In this document: one piece after another, positions 8,205 through 17,009 of the stretch | Layout: the number at the start of each line of letters is the position of its first letter | Numbering within the stretch: position 1 is the stretch's first letter | Origin: Phycisphaerae bacterium | GTDB lineage: Bacteria > Planctomycetota > Phycisphaerae > JAJVII01 | Assembly (NCBI GenBank): GCA_022072085.1 | Contig: JAJVII010000035.1 | Span: forward strand, 21,105-85,104 | Length of the DNA: 64,000 bases | Reading direction: 5' to 3' | Made by a program: the position numbers and the translations under genes | Notes under the pieces: model-generated | What the model was told of the DNA's origin: nothing | What the model saw: the letters and a program-made list of their open reading frames with translations, nothing else | Databases searched by the model: none

Positions 8205-10805
8205 TCACTTCGAGTTCAGTTTCGCGCTTACCTCGGCGGCGCAGTCCAGCAACCGCCGGCTCAGCTCCTGCCACCCGGCATGGTTCACGTGCACGTACGA
8301 ATGGGCCCACTGCATCTGGTCGCGCGAGCCGTCGTAGCGGAGTCGGTCGGCCAGCACGTCGTGGCAGCGCCTGGCCAACTCCGGGCCGATGGCGTCGGCG
8401 TGCTCGTTCATCGCCTCGCTGAGAACGATGCCGGCCTCGGCTTCCTGGAGGCCTTCGATGAAGGCTTCCAGCCGGACGGTGGTTTCGGCGCCGGACGGTC
8501 CGGGCCAGGTCATCTTCTGGAGGCTCGGGGCCCGCTGGGCGCAGGAGCTGAACGGGTAGCGGTTGTAGATCCAGTCGCGATGCCCGTTGGGCAGCTTGAG
8601 CACGTTCCAGAAGTCCAGGCAGATACGCCCGACGCCGCGCGTGCCGAAGAACAGGCTGATCTCGGGAAAGTTGCGATACCAGATCAGCGTGGCGGCGCTC
8701 TCGTGTCCGCTGATGCGGTGGTAGGCCGCCGCCGGCTTGCCGCGCTGCGCGTGGATCTTCGGCAGCGGGCCGTCGGGGTTGGGCAGGTTCAACCCGTAGC
8801 AGTGCTCGTGCAGCACGACGACCCCGCCGCCGCGGCTGGCGCGGTAGGGCTTGGGGCTGCCGTTCTGACTGTGCAGGCCGCGCATCCACCGGGCCGGCCC
8901 GCCGCCGGGCCAGACCTCGTCGAACATGCGGAAGACCTCCTCCGGCGCCGTGCCGTCGGAGAGGATGCCCATGATCATCGTGTCGGCCAGTCCGAGCTTG
9001 TCCAGCCGATCGCGAAACGCCGCCAGCGCGGGCTTCCACAGCTTCTTGCTCTCTTCACTGCCGAAGACGGGGACCTGCACGTGCTCATGTTTGCCGGTCT
9101 TGGGGTCGGCGACGGTGATGGTGTTGTGCTCGTCGGCCTTGCGGGTTTCCCAGCCGCCGCTGTGCCATATCTGGAAGGCGACGAACTCGGGCTTGGGGCA
9201 GTATTTCAACGCCAGTTTCATATAGCGGTCGAAGATCGAAAAGTCGTAGTCGTATCCGCCGCCCTCTTTGGGGATGAACCGGATCATCCCCTCGGGGTTG
9301 CCGAATTGCGTTTGATCGACCACGTTGACCAGGATCAGCTTGTTGCCCGCGCGGCTGAGAAGCTCCCAGCTCTTCTCCAGCAGCTTGAAGTGCTCGTTGC
9401 TCCACTCCGGCACGCCGTACTGCATCGCCACCGAGGTCGGCGACTGGTAGATGCCCACGTAGGTGCGGTAGTCCGACGGGTCGGGCACGCTCCACGCCGC
9501 GACGTGCAGCTCGACCGGGACCGCCGTCGGCGGCAGGCCGGCCGCCGATAGCGTGACCGTTCCGCGATAGTCGCCCGCAGCCGCGTCGGCCGGGACGCGC
9601 ACCTCGATGCGGATCGGAAGCACCGCGCCCATCGGCAGCGGCGTCTGCTGCCAGCGCGTCTGCATGTAGACCGGAACCTCGGCCGGCAGGGCCGCGGTCA
9701 ACGCGTCGCACCAGGCGATATAACTCTGCGACGGCCAGTCCATGCGGCCATACAGCAGCCGCACGGCCGACGCGGGGATCTTCGCCCCGCCGTCGGCGGC
9801 CAGGTCGCTTGCCTGGGCCTTGAGGTCCTTGATCGCGTCCGGGCTGCCGACGGCCACCTGGGCCGACCAGGTTCCGTTGCGGGCCGCGACGATCCGGGCC
9901 GGCCCCAGCGGCTCGCACGGGTCGCCGTAGTCCATCGCGGTTACGCGGTCGTTGACGTCCTGGTTCCAGACCTGCACGCCGGCAGGCCGGCCCACGTTGG
10001 GCTGCACGCCGGACCCCTCGGCGGTCATTTCGATCGCCCCGACGTCCAGCCCGTGCCAACTCGGCACGAATCGCGACAGGACGTTCGCATTCAGTTTGCT
10101 GCGATGGATTTCGATCGCCAGCACGTTGACACCCTTGCGGAGTTCGGAGACCGGCAGCTTCAAGGCCGTCAGCCGACGCGTGCGCGACGCGACGCGGGCG
10201 TTCAGTTCGGTCTTCAGGTCGCCGGCCTCTAACTGGCCGCGGTGGTAGTCGTCCGGCATCTCCCTGCCGTTGGGCTGGACGAAGGCCGTGTCGGGATACA
10301 TTTCGCCGAGCGTCCCGGGCGTCAGGTCGCCGGCCGGCAGGTTCGCGCGGGCGACCTCGCGGCCGTTCAGGTAGACCGCCGCCCCGCCGCGGTAGGCCAG
10401 CGACAGCGTCAGCGCCCGGACAGCCGCCGGGTCGGTCACGTTGAACCGCCCGCGCAGGCAGAGCACATTGCCCGACCAGTACATCGACACCAACTCGTCC
10501 AGCCACGCCGGCCGCGACCGGGGCCATGCCCGGTCGTCGAAGTCGGCCGACCGCCAGCCGTCCGGCGGCGGCGGGCTGCTCAGGCGGTCCAGGTTCTTCA
10601 CGCCGGTGGCGGCCGGGTCGGAGCTCATCGGGGGGCTCAGGTGCAGATACCAGCGGAAGTAGCTCTGGCCGGTCAGGATCGTGGTGCCGGCGTCGGCTGG
10701 CGGGGCCGAGGCGTCGTCCGCCGCCGGCGCCGCCGCGAGAAGGCAGGAGATTGTCGCCAGCAGCAGCGCCGCCGATCCGATCCGCAGCAGGGGTCCGAAC
10801 GTCAT
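8205..10805 (-). CDS. Secreted GH123-like (DUF4091-type) glycoside hydrolase
   Basis: 866 residues when started at the ATG at 10805, which gives a signal peptide (IGSAALLLATISCLLAAAPA); the longer frame to 11195 would overlap the upstream gene and lacks one. Residues about 100-250 resemble a galactose-binding beta-sandwich (LSLAYRGGAAVYLNGREVA). The middle contains an Ig-like stretch ending VPVELHVAAWSVPDPSDYRTY, then a TIM-barrel-like part (LILVNVVDQTQFGNPEGMI, EFVAFQIWHSGGW) of the kind seen in GH123/DUF4091 proteins. The end, LEAFIEGLQEAEAGIVL, fits the small C-terminal domain of that group. The family removes N-acetylgalactosamine; the substrate here is not shown. 53 bp separate it from the PHP gene. 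Confidence 0.65.
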   Translation of the reverse strand: MTFGPLLRIGSAALLLATISCLLAAAPAADDASAPPADAGTTILTGQSYFRWYLHLSPPMSSDPAATGVKNLDRLSSPPPPDGWRSADFDDRAWPRSRPAWLDELVSMYWSGNVLCLRGRFNVTDPAAVRALTLSLAYRGGAAVYLNGREVARANLPAGDLTPGTLGEMYPDTAFVQPNGREMPDDYHRGQLEAGDLKTELNARVASRTRRLTALKLPVSELRKGVNVLAIEIHRSKLNANVLSRFVPSWHGLDVGAIEMTAEGSGVQPNVGRPAGVQVWNQDVNDRVTAMDYGDPCEPLGPARIVAARNGTWSAQVAVGSPDAIKDLKAQASDLAADGGAKIPASAVRLLYGRMDWPSQSYIAWCDALTAALPAEVPVYMQTRWQQTPLPMGAVLPIRIEVRVPADAAAGDYRGTVTLSAAGLPPTAVPVELHVAAWSVPDPSDYRTYVGIYQSPTSVAMQYGVPEWSNEHFKLLEKSWELLSRAGNKLILVNVVDQTQFGNPEGMIRFIPKEGGGYDYDFSIFDRYMKLALKYCPKPEFVAFQIWHSGGWETRKADEHNTITVADPKTGKHEHVQVPVFGSEESKKLWKPALAAFRDRLDKLGLADTMIMGILSDGTAPEEVFRMFDEVWPGGGPARWMRGLHSQNGSPKPYRASRGGGVVVLHEHCYGLNLPNPDGPLPKIHAQRGKPAAAYHRISGHESAATLIWYRNFPEISLFFGTRGVGRICLDFWNVLKLPNGHRDWIYNRYPFSSCAQRAPSLQKMTWPGPSGAETTVRLEAFIEGLQEAEAGIVLSEAMNEHADAIGPELARRCHDVLADRLRYDGSRDQMQWAHSYVHVNHAGWQELSRRLLDCAAEVSAKLNSK

Positions 10806-10858
10806 TGCCCGCAGCCTTTCAGTCGGGTGTTCGCCGGCCGAGTTCGCACCGGCGCGAT

Positions 10859-11752
10859 TCACACGAACAGCTTGTTGGTCCAGGCCCGTCGGCCGTCCAG
10901 GGCGCGGACTTCCAGCCGAAGAAACGGGATGTCCTTCTGCGTGCCCTCGCGCAGGAAGGCGATGTCGAACTCGTGCCGCTCGACCGCGCAGCCGGGCGGG
11001 CAGTTGATCCGCCGATTGAACCAGCCCGGACCCAGCAGCCAGATGTGCTGCGCCGGCGTGCACTCGACGATCAGCCGGTCGCCATCGACCGTCAGCGAGC
11101 GGAACTGCGGGCCGGTCGTGCTGTAAAACCGCCCGCCGCGGATGGCCGACAGGATCGACTCGCGCTCCAGGCGGTCGGCCGCCACCATGATCCAACCCAG
11201 ATCGTGCGTGGGCAGATCGGCTGGCCGGCCGTGATTGTCATCGGCGGCGAAGCCCAGCACGTCGATCCGGTCGCGGAGCAGTTCGTCCCAGAAGTAGAGC
11301 CCGACGTCCTTGTGGTTGTGGTAGAACGTGACGCCGTTGAATATCTCCACGCCGTCCAGCCCGGTCGCCCGCCACTGCTCCAGCGTGTTGCTCGACCAGT
11401 GCGGATGGGCCAGATAGGTGATCGCCCCGCACGCGCGGGCCGCCTCGAGCATCGTGTCGAACTCGTTCCGCTCGGGGAAGTCGTCCCCGACGCCGAGGCA
11501 GACAACGTGCCGCGTGCGGTAGTCGGCCGCCTCGTCGTTGATCTCCGTCGAGTCGATCAGGCAGAAGCTGTCGGTCGAGCGGCCAGCCAGGCGCGTGACG
11601 ACGTTGTGGTCGGTGGGGCAGAGGAAGTCGTAACCGGCGGCCTGGTAGCGTTCGATTGTTTCGTCGACGCTCCACAGACCGTCGCTCCCGGTCGTGTGCA
11701 GGTGCGTGTTGCCCTTGTAGAAGCGGGTAGCGCCGTCGTATCGGAACCGCAT
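10859..11752 (-). CDS. PHP-domain metal-dependent phosphoesterase-like protein
   Basis: 297 residues, cytoplasmic by lack of a signal peptide. The N-terminal GNTHLHTTGSDGLWSVDE gives the H-x-H metal pair of PHP domains, followed by FLCPTDHNVV (Asp-His) and ITYLAHPHW. FAADDNHGRPADL supplies the late D-x-H ligand pair, so the site looks complete. PHP proteins hydrolyse phosphoesters with two or three metal ions; the stand-alone form next to glycan genes in planctomycetes has no assigned substrate. AGAGG lies about 7 bp before the ATG. It is the first gene of the five-gene minus-strand run. Confidence 0.85.
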   Translation of the reverse strand: MRFRYDGATRFYKGNTHLHTTGSDGLWSVDETIERYQAAGYDFLCPTDHNVVTRLAGRSTDSFCLIDSTEINDEAADYRTRHVVCLGVGDDFPERNEFDTMLEAARACGAITYLAHPHWSSNTLEQWRATGLDGVEIFNGVTFYHNHKDVGLYFWDELLRDRIDVLGFAADDNHGRPADLPTHDLGWIMVAADRLERESILSAIRGGRFYSTTGPQFRSLTVDGDRLIVECTPAQHIWLLGPGWFNRRINCPPGCAVERHEFDIAFLREGTQKDIPFLRLEVRALDGRRAWTNKLFV

Positions 11753-11872
11753 GGTACAACCTCTTATGCCGGGCGCCCGAAGGCGCGTGTGGGCCGCGGG
11801 TGGACGAGGCGGTATTTTGCGTCAGGAACGCCCCGGGAGCAAGCCCGGAAACCGCGGTATGCGGCATTCTGC

Positions 11873-13633
11873 CTACTTGAACCGGAGGTCACGGATCTGC
11901 ATCTCGACGGTCACGCGGCCGGCCCACTCGTTGATCACCGGCTCGAACGCCACGTCGAACGCCCGGGCCGACCGCAGCGGCTGTTCCCAGGCGGCGCCTT
12001 TGAAGGCGATGGCCTTGAAGATGCGGTCGCCCAGGGCGACGTGCAACTGGAGGTGGGCCCCGTCGCGGCCGACACGGCGCGGCTGGCCGCTCAGCCGGCA
12101 GCCCTCGCACGCGAGCACCGGATGCGGGTTGCCCATGCCGAACGGCGCCAGCGCCCGCACCTGGCGGATCACCGCGAGGTCCAGGTCCGCCGAGGTGGCC
12201 AGCGCATCGATCCGCAGCACCGGCGTCAGGTCGTCTGGCGTGAGGCAGCGGCGGGCGTAGGCCTCGAACGCCTCGGCGAACGCGGCCACCTTGTCTGGTT
12301 CGACCTTCACCCCGCCGGCCATCGCGTGCCCGCCGTGGCTGACCAGCAGGTGGCCGCAGGCTTCCAGGGCGTCGTGCATGTTGAATCGCCCCGCGCCGCT
12401 CTTGAGCGACCGGCCCGACCCCTGGCAGACGCCGTTGCCCGAGCCGATCAGCACCGTCGGGCGGTTGTAGCGGTCCACCAGGCGGCTGGCGACGATGCCG
12501 ATCACGCCGGGGTGCCAGCCCTCGTCAGCCAGCACGATGCTGTAGCGGTCCTCGCCCAGCTCGTCGCCGCCTCCGAGCTTCTGGATCGCCTCGTGCAGGA
12601 TGCTCCGCTCGGTCGCCTGCCGCTGGCGGTTGTGGGTCTCCAGGTAGTCGGCGATTTCGCGGGCCCGGGCGGCGTCGGCGGCCGTGAACAGCTCGACCGC
12701 CTGGTGGGCGGCGTCCATTCGGCCGGCTGCGTTCAGCCTCGGCGCCAGGGAAAAGCCGACGTGGTAGCTGTCCACCTTCTCGTCGCGCAGGTTGGCCGAG
12801 TCGATTAGCGCGTCCAGCCCGGCCAACTGCGTCTTCTTGATCGATCGCAGCCCAAACGCAGTGATGATCCGGTTCTCGCCCAGCAGGGGCACGACATCGG
12901 CGACGGTCCCCAGCGCCGCCAGCGTGACGGCCTGCATGAGGAACTGGCGGAATTCCGGCGTCACCCGCGTGTTGGGCGAAAGCTGCTGGCCGATCGCCCA
13001 GGCCAGCTTGAACGCCACGCCTGACCCGCACAGGTCGCCGTTGGGATAGACGCTGCCCGGCAGCCTCGGGTGGACGATGGCCGCCGCGTCGGGCAGGGCG
13101 CCCCCGGCTGCCGGCTCGTGGTGGTCGGTGATGATCAGTTCGATTCCCAGCTTGCGGGCGACCTGGGCCTCGTCGATCGCGGTAATGCCGCAGTCGACGG
13201 TGACGACCTGTGACGCACCGTCGCGGGCCAGGCCGGCCAGCGCCTCGGCGTTCAGGCCGTAGCCTTCCTCCACGCGGTGCGGCACGTAGTAGCCGACGTT
13301 GCCGTCGCGGTCGCGTCCGCCGGTGCGGGCGGCCAGCCGGATCGCGTGCCACAGGATGGCCACGCCGGTGATGCCGTCCACGTCGTAGTCGCCGTAGAGG
13401 ACGATGCGGCGGTTCTCGCGGACCGCGGACAGGATAAGTTTCGCGGCGTCAGCGGCCCCGGGCAGCAGTTCGGGCTCGGGCAGGTCAGCCAGCTTGGGGT
13501 CCAGGAACGACTCGGCGTCGGCCGGGTCGCTCAGCCCGCGGGCCGCCAGCAGTGTCGCGACCAGCGGCGCAACCGCTCCGCTGTCGGCGGCCGGTGGGGG
13601 AGGGGTGACGATCCATCGCTTGGGCGTGTTCAC
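11873..13633 (-). CDS. recJ: Single-stranded-DNA-specific exonuclease RecJ
   Basis: A DHH/DHHA1 phosphoesterase that degrades single-stranded DNA 5' to 3' in recombination and mismatch repair. Motif I YGDYDVDGITG (residues about 80-90), VTVDCGIT (about 144-151) and TDHHEP (about 169-174) provide the Mn-binding Asp and His residues. DHHA1-type HPGVIGIVASRL, a Gly-rich GGHAMAGG segment and a C-terminal OB-like part follow. I chose the GTG at 13633 because AGGGA lies about 6 bp upstream; the ATG at 13663 adds ten residues and has no ribosome-binding site. 586 residues is normal. It stands alone, 120 bp upstream of the PHP gene. Confidence 0.93.
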   Translation of the reverse strand: MNTPKRWIVTPPPPAADSGAVAPLVATLLAARGLSDPADAESFLDPKLADLPEPELLPGAADAAKLILSAVRENRRIVLYGDYDVDGITGVAILWHAIRLAARTGGRDRDGNVGYYVPHRVEEGYGLNAEALAGLARDGASQVVTVDCGITAIDEAQVARKLGIELIITDHHEPAAGGALPDAAAIVHPRLPGSVYPNGDLCGSGVAFKLAWAIGQQLSPNTRVTPEFRQFLMQAVTLAALGTVADVVPLLGENRIITAFGLRSIKKTQLAGLDALIDSANLRDEKVDSYHVGFSLAPRLNAAGRMDAAHQAVELFTAADAARAREIADYLETHNRQRQATERSILHEAIQKLGGGDELGEDRYSIVLADEGWHPGVIGIVASRLVDRYNRPTVLIGSGNGVCQGSGRSLKSGAGRFNMHDALEACGHLLVSHGGHAMAGGVKVEPDKVAAFAEAFEAYARRCLTPDDLTPVLRIDALATSADLDLAVIRQVRALAPFGMGNPHPVLACEGCRLSGQPRRVGRDGAHLQLHVALGDRIFKAIAFKGAAWEQPLRSARAFDVAFEPVINEWAGRVTVEMQIRDLRFK

Positions 13634-13771
13634 GGCGCATCCCTGCCGTTGCTGGGGGTCCATCGGAACGGTCGGCGCCGATTATAGACGCGGGCCAGAG
13701 GGGTCGCAAGGAAGAGTGCCGGGACGCATCTCCGTGACGGGCGACGGGGCTTGGCTGAAGATCAACGGCGA

Positions 13772-13951
13772 TCAGGGGTGAGTGAAGAGAGACAGTTGCG
13801 ATTGCCCGCCTGCGGGCGGCGGGGCGACGTGAACCGGCGTCGCCGGCTGGGGGTGGACCTCGCCGGCGACGGCCGTCCCGTGTCGCCAGGTGATGAACCC
13901 GGAACTGAGCATTCCCAGAAGCACCAGCCGCGTGAGACCTTTGCGAAACAT
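13772..13951 (-). CDS. Small exported protein, function unknown
   Basis: 59 residues with a convincing signal sequence (MFRKGLTRLVLLGMLSSGFI) followed by a short Pro/His-containing tail. GAGG lies about 6-7 bp before the ATG at 13951, which decides this start over the longer frame. It is not recognisable as a family. The mature part would be only about 30 residues, so a secreted peptide or membrane-anchored microprotein is possible. It lies between recJ and a 584-bp gap. Confidence 0.5.
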   Translation of the reverse strand: MFRKGLTRLVLLGMLSSGFITWRHGTAVAGEVHPQPATPVHVAPPPAGGQSQLSLFTHP

Positions 13952-14535
13952 GATCGACCTCGCCTTAACTCGCCTCTCTTGCACCTGTCCGCCTGGCCGG
14001 ACCCGCACAGTTGGCCGGGTAGAGAGCAAACGCCGTGCCAGCGGCGGCGCGCGGCCGGGCCGCAGGGGCTAAGGCGTTTCGACGGACAGGGTTGCAGCTT
14101 TCGGCGGCTGCCACCGCCGGGAGTTATCGCCCCCTGCCGATGTACTCCGGCAGCAACACGCCCGTACTCACCGCCCGACAGGGGCGACACGCGAATCGCC
14201 CGTTGCGGGAGAGTTCTCATCAGGCACTTGGACTTGCGCCGCGGGCCAGCTCGTGGCGACGCACGAGTACCCCTCCAGGTAGGCGCGTCGGACCCCGGCG
14301 CGATACGTCTGGCGCGTCCGGCGGTCGGGCAGGGGGGGTGGGGGCTGAGGCGGGGGCCTTATTGAGAATCGCGGCGCCGCCTGTGACGATGTTCTGCGTT
14401 TCGCCCGGCGATGTTCCGCGTCCGCTGAACGATACTGCTCGTTTGTCGCCTGTCCGCGCGCAACGGTGGCGACGCACACGCTGAACTTACAACCCTATTG
14501 ATAAGCTTGCGGCGTGCCCGGCTCGGGCCGTCGGC
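13952..14535. other. 584-bp gap without a convincing gene
   Basis: No tRNA-like T-loop, terminator or tandem-word element was seen. A minus-strand frame at 14168-14479 (103 codons) contains a plausible stretch, TYRAGVRRAYLEGYSC, but is otherwise Arg/Pro-rich and has no clear ribosome-binding site, so it is not called. A poly-G run lies near 14328-14346. Confidence 0.4.
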
Positions 14536-15711
14536 CTACTTGGGGGCCGGGGCGGTTTCGCTGTTGCCGGGGACCAGCGGCGGGCGATAACCGCCCGGCT
14601 CCAGGGCCCGGTCCACGCGCGTCGCGTTGCGGATCCGCTCCTCGTCGTCTGGCTGCGTCGTCGGCGGCTGGGCGTCCGCGGGGGGCGGGTAGACGGCGCT
14701 GTTGCCCGAGTTGTCCTCGACCGGCGCCTGCGGCGGGCGAACGACGGAGGTCGGCGGAACGGCCGGCGTGGCCGGCTGGCTCGGCGTCGGTTCGGTGGTC
14801 GGCGGGACCATTGGCGTCGGCAGTTCGGACTTGGCCGGCTCGTCGGCGGGCTGCTGGGCAGCGGGCGGCTCGGCCGGGTGCAGGATGGCCGGGCTGGTCT
14901 GCGGCAGCGACGGCGGCGAGGTCGGCGTACGGACCCAGAAGCTGAACCCGCGGCCGATGTTGCCGGACTTGTCGGCGGCCTCGACGGCGAACTGCATGCC
15001 GCCGTCGCGGGCCATCTCGCTGACCGACACGGCGATCGAGCCGGACAGCGGGAAGTGATCGCCCAGCACGCGGACCGTGGCCGGGTAAGTCACGCTGTAG
15101 ATCGTCACCTTCGCGTCCGGGCTGATCCAGGCGTCGCTGACCGACCAGGAAACCGTCAGGTCTTCGCCGACGCGGTAGAAGTCCTTGGTCGGCTGCACCT
15201 GCACCGTGATCGCCGGCGGCGTCAGATCGACGTGATAGATCCGCTGCGGCGGCACGTTCGGATCGACGCGGCTGGGCTCGATGCCCGGCCCGAAGAACCG
15301 CACGCCGTAGTCGCCCTCGCCGGGGGCGGCGAACGAGAAGAACGGCTGGTTCACGCCGAAGTAGCCGGCCTTGTGCCACGAGCGCCCGCGGTCGTTGCTC
15401 CAGTAGATGCCCAGCCGCGGCGTGATCGAGCCGTCCGAAACGTCCGGCCGCTTGATCAGCACGACCGGGTCGCGGAGGTAGTAGTGCAGGATGCGTCCGT
15501 CCAACCCCACGTCGGTGGCTTGCGGATCGGCGGCGGCCGACGGCTGGTAGTAGTAGGGCGCGTCGTAGGCCCACTCCGGCAGTTCCTCGCCGGCGGCGTC
15601 CCACTGCTTAGGCTCGTTGTAGCACCCGCCCAGGACGGCTGAAACGGCCGGCAGGCAGATCGCGATTGCCGCCAGTGACAGCCAGACACGATGTCCGCAG
15701 CGCATTGACAT
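14536..15711 (-). CDS. Lipoprotein with Ig-like region and Pro-rich tail, function unknown
   Basis: 391 residues. The N-terminus has a lipoprotein signal with lipobox AVLGGC, so the mature protein is probably lipid-anchored. Residues about 40-230 are beta-rich with Ig-like features (LTPPAITVQVQPTKDFY, DLTVSWSVSDAWISPDAKV), and NPRGRSW-like text (YWSNDRGRSWHKAGYFGV) recalls sialidase/BNR-type surfaces. From about 260 on the protein is Pro/Gln/Thr-rich low complexity, probably a periplasmic spacer. AGGAG precedes the ATG at 15711. No enzyme motif was found. Confidence 0.7.
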   Translation of the reverse strand: MSMRCGHRVWLSLAAIAICLPAVSAVLGGCYNEPKQWDAAGEELPEWAYDAPYYYQPSAAADPQATDVGLDGRILHYYLRDPVVLIKRPDVSDGSITPRLGIYWSNDRGRSWHKAGYFGVNQPFFSFAAPGEGDYGVRFFGPGIEPSRVDPNVPPQRIYHVDLTPPAITVQVQPTKDFYRVGEDLTVSWSVSDAWISPDAKVTIYSVTYPATVRVLGDHFPLSGSIAVSVSEMARDGGMQFAVEAADKSGNIGRGFSFWVRTPTSPPSLPQTSPAILHPAEPPAAQQPADEPAKSELPTPMVPPTTEPTPSQPATPAVPPTSVVRPPQAPVEDNSGNSAVYPPPADAQPPTTQPDDEERIRNATRVDRALEPGGYRPPLVPGNSETAPAPK

Positions 15712-15843
15712 CAGACAGACTCCTGCGAAGGCATGCCCCGCACTGAAGATATGGTCAGTTTATCGGCCAGACCGTCACATGCAATGCAGAAACTAATGGC
15801 CTCTCATCGGCGGCGCGAAGGGCTGAGCCGCGTCGGATGACGC

Positions 15844-16677
15844 CTAGCTCCGCCGCAGGAACTGCACGCCGTTGGTGAAGACGGCCAGGCCGTCGGCGGG
15901 CTTGAGGCCGCGGCGGGTCCACTGCGGATGCTGCGTGGGGATGCTGTGCCGCTCGGGGTGCGGCATCAGGCCGAATATCTGCCCGGTCGGATCGCACAGC
16001 CCGGCGATGTCGTCCACCGCGCCGTTGGGGTTGAGCGGGAACACGCCGCCGGCCGCCGACCCGTCGGCCGACGCGTAGCGGACGGCCACCAGGTCGTTCT
16101 CTTGCAGCGCCGTCAGCACGGCGGCGTCGCGGACGGCCAGCTTGCCCTCGCCGTGGGCGATGGGAAGGTAGATCGGCGGCCCGCCGGCCGGCAGGAACAC
16201 GTTGCGCCGGCTGGCCGGTGTCAGGTGAACCCAGCGGTCCTCGAAGCGGCCGCGGTCGTTGGCGGTGATGGTGAGCAGGGCGTTTGCCCCGGCGGTTGCC
16301 TGGCCGTTGCCGCCGGCCGTGGGGCCTGCGGGCATCGGGGGCAGCCCGGGCAGCAGGCCGGCCTTGACCAGCACTTGAAAACCGTTGCAGATGCCCAGCA
16401 CGAGCTTGCCCGCCGAGACGAACCGCCGCAGGGCGTCGCCCAGGTGCAGTTCGAGCTGCTTGGCCAGGATTCGCCCAGCCGAGATGTCGTCGCCGTAGCT
16501 GAACCCGCCGGGCACAACCAGGAAGTTGAAGCGGTCCAGGGCGTCGGGCTTCTCGATCAGCCGATTGACGTGAAGCTGCTCGACGCAGTCCGCGCCGCCC
16601 AGCGTCAGGGCGTAGGCCGTCTCTTCGTTGCAGTTGACCCCGGCCGCCCGCAGCACCAGTGCATTGACCTTGCTCAT
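15844..16677 (-). CDS. purQ: Phosphoribosylformylglycinamidine synthase glutaminase subunit PurQ
   Basis: Class I glutamine amidotransferase that feeds ammonia to PurL in step four of purine synthesis. LVVPGGFSYGDDISAG is the family signature at about 53-68. The nucleophile is C97 in LGICNGFQ, and the triad is completed by H240 and E242 in GLMPHPERHS. The ATG at 16677 gives 277 residues starting MSKVNALVLRAAGVNCNEET, the expected PurQ N-terminus; the longer frame to 16800 adds an unrelated leader. Somewhat longer than the usual 220-260 residues because of a Gly/Ala-rich insert at about 105-135. purL and purS are not nearby. Confidence 0.93.
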   Translation of the reverse strand: MSKVNALVLRAAGVNCNEETAYALTLGGADCVEQLHVNRLIEKPDALDRFNFLVVPGGFSYGDDISAGRILAKQLELHLGDALRRFVSAGKLVLGICNGFQVLVKAGLLPGLPPMPAGPTAGGNGQATAGANALLTITANDRGRFEDRWVHLTPASRRNVFLPAGGPPIYLPIAHGEGKLAVRDAAVLTALQENDLVAVRYASADGSAAGGVFPLNPNGAVDDIAGLCDPTGQIFGLMPHPERHSIPTQHPQWTRRGLKPADGLAVFTNGVQFLRRS

Positions 16678-17009
16678 AGGCGGACCAGCATACAGGACGC
16701 GGCGGCGATGAGCAACGATCAACGGGCTTCGACGCCGGTCGGCCTCGCCGCCGGCCCGCCCGGCGGCGTCAGGGTCGAGGTTCTGCCCAAGGCATCGCAA
16801 GACTCCGCGCCTCGACGGACATGTCGTTGGTCAGCAGCAGGACGATGCGATCTGGGGATGACTGCGACAAGTAAGACTCGACCTGGCCGGCACAGTAGCG
16901 CGCCGGCCGTGGACTGCACGCGGGCGGGTTACACCATACGACGACTTGCGGGCCATGGCGGAGTTGTTGCCCGCTGAGGATCGTGCGGGTAGGTTCCTCA
17001 GATTGGCAA
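16678..17009. other. 332-bp gap, possible gene remnant
   Basis: No complete gene is evident. On the minus strand between about 17000 and 16769 a frame reads GPQVVVWCNPPAC and later DRIVLLLTNDMSVEARSL. This looks more protein-like than the surrounding shadows, and could be the end of a decayed gene. Confidence 0.3.

Noticed and set aside
10806..11195. N-terminal extension of the GH123-like protein
   Set aside because: It overlaps the PHP gene and would bury the signal peptide inside the protein.
14168..14479. A 103-codon minus-strand gene
   Set aside because: Mostly Arg/Pro-rich, no clear ribosome-binding site, and it overlaps other equally long frames.
13952..14535. tRNA or rRNA gene in the gap
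   Set aside because: No T-loop-like GGTTCRA motif or cloverleaf stems were found.
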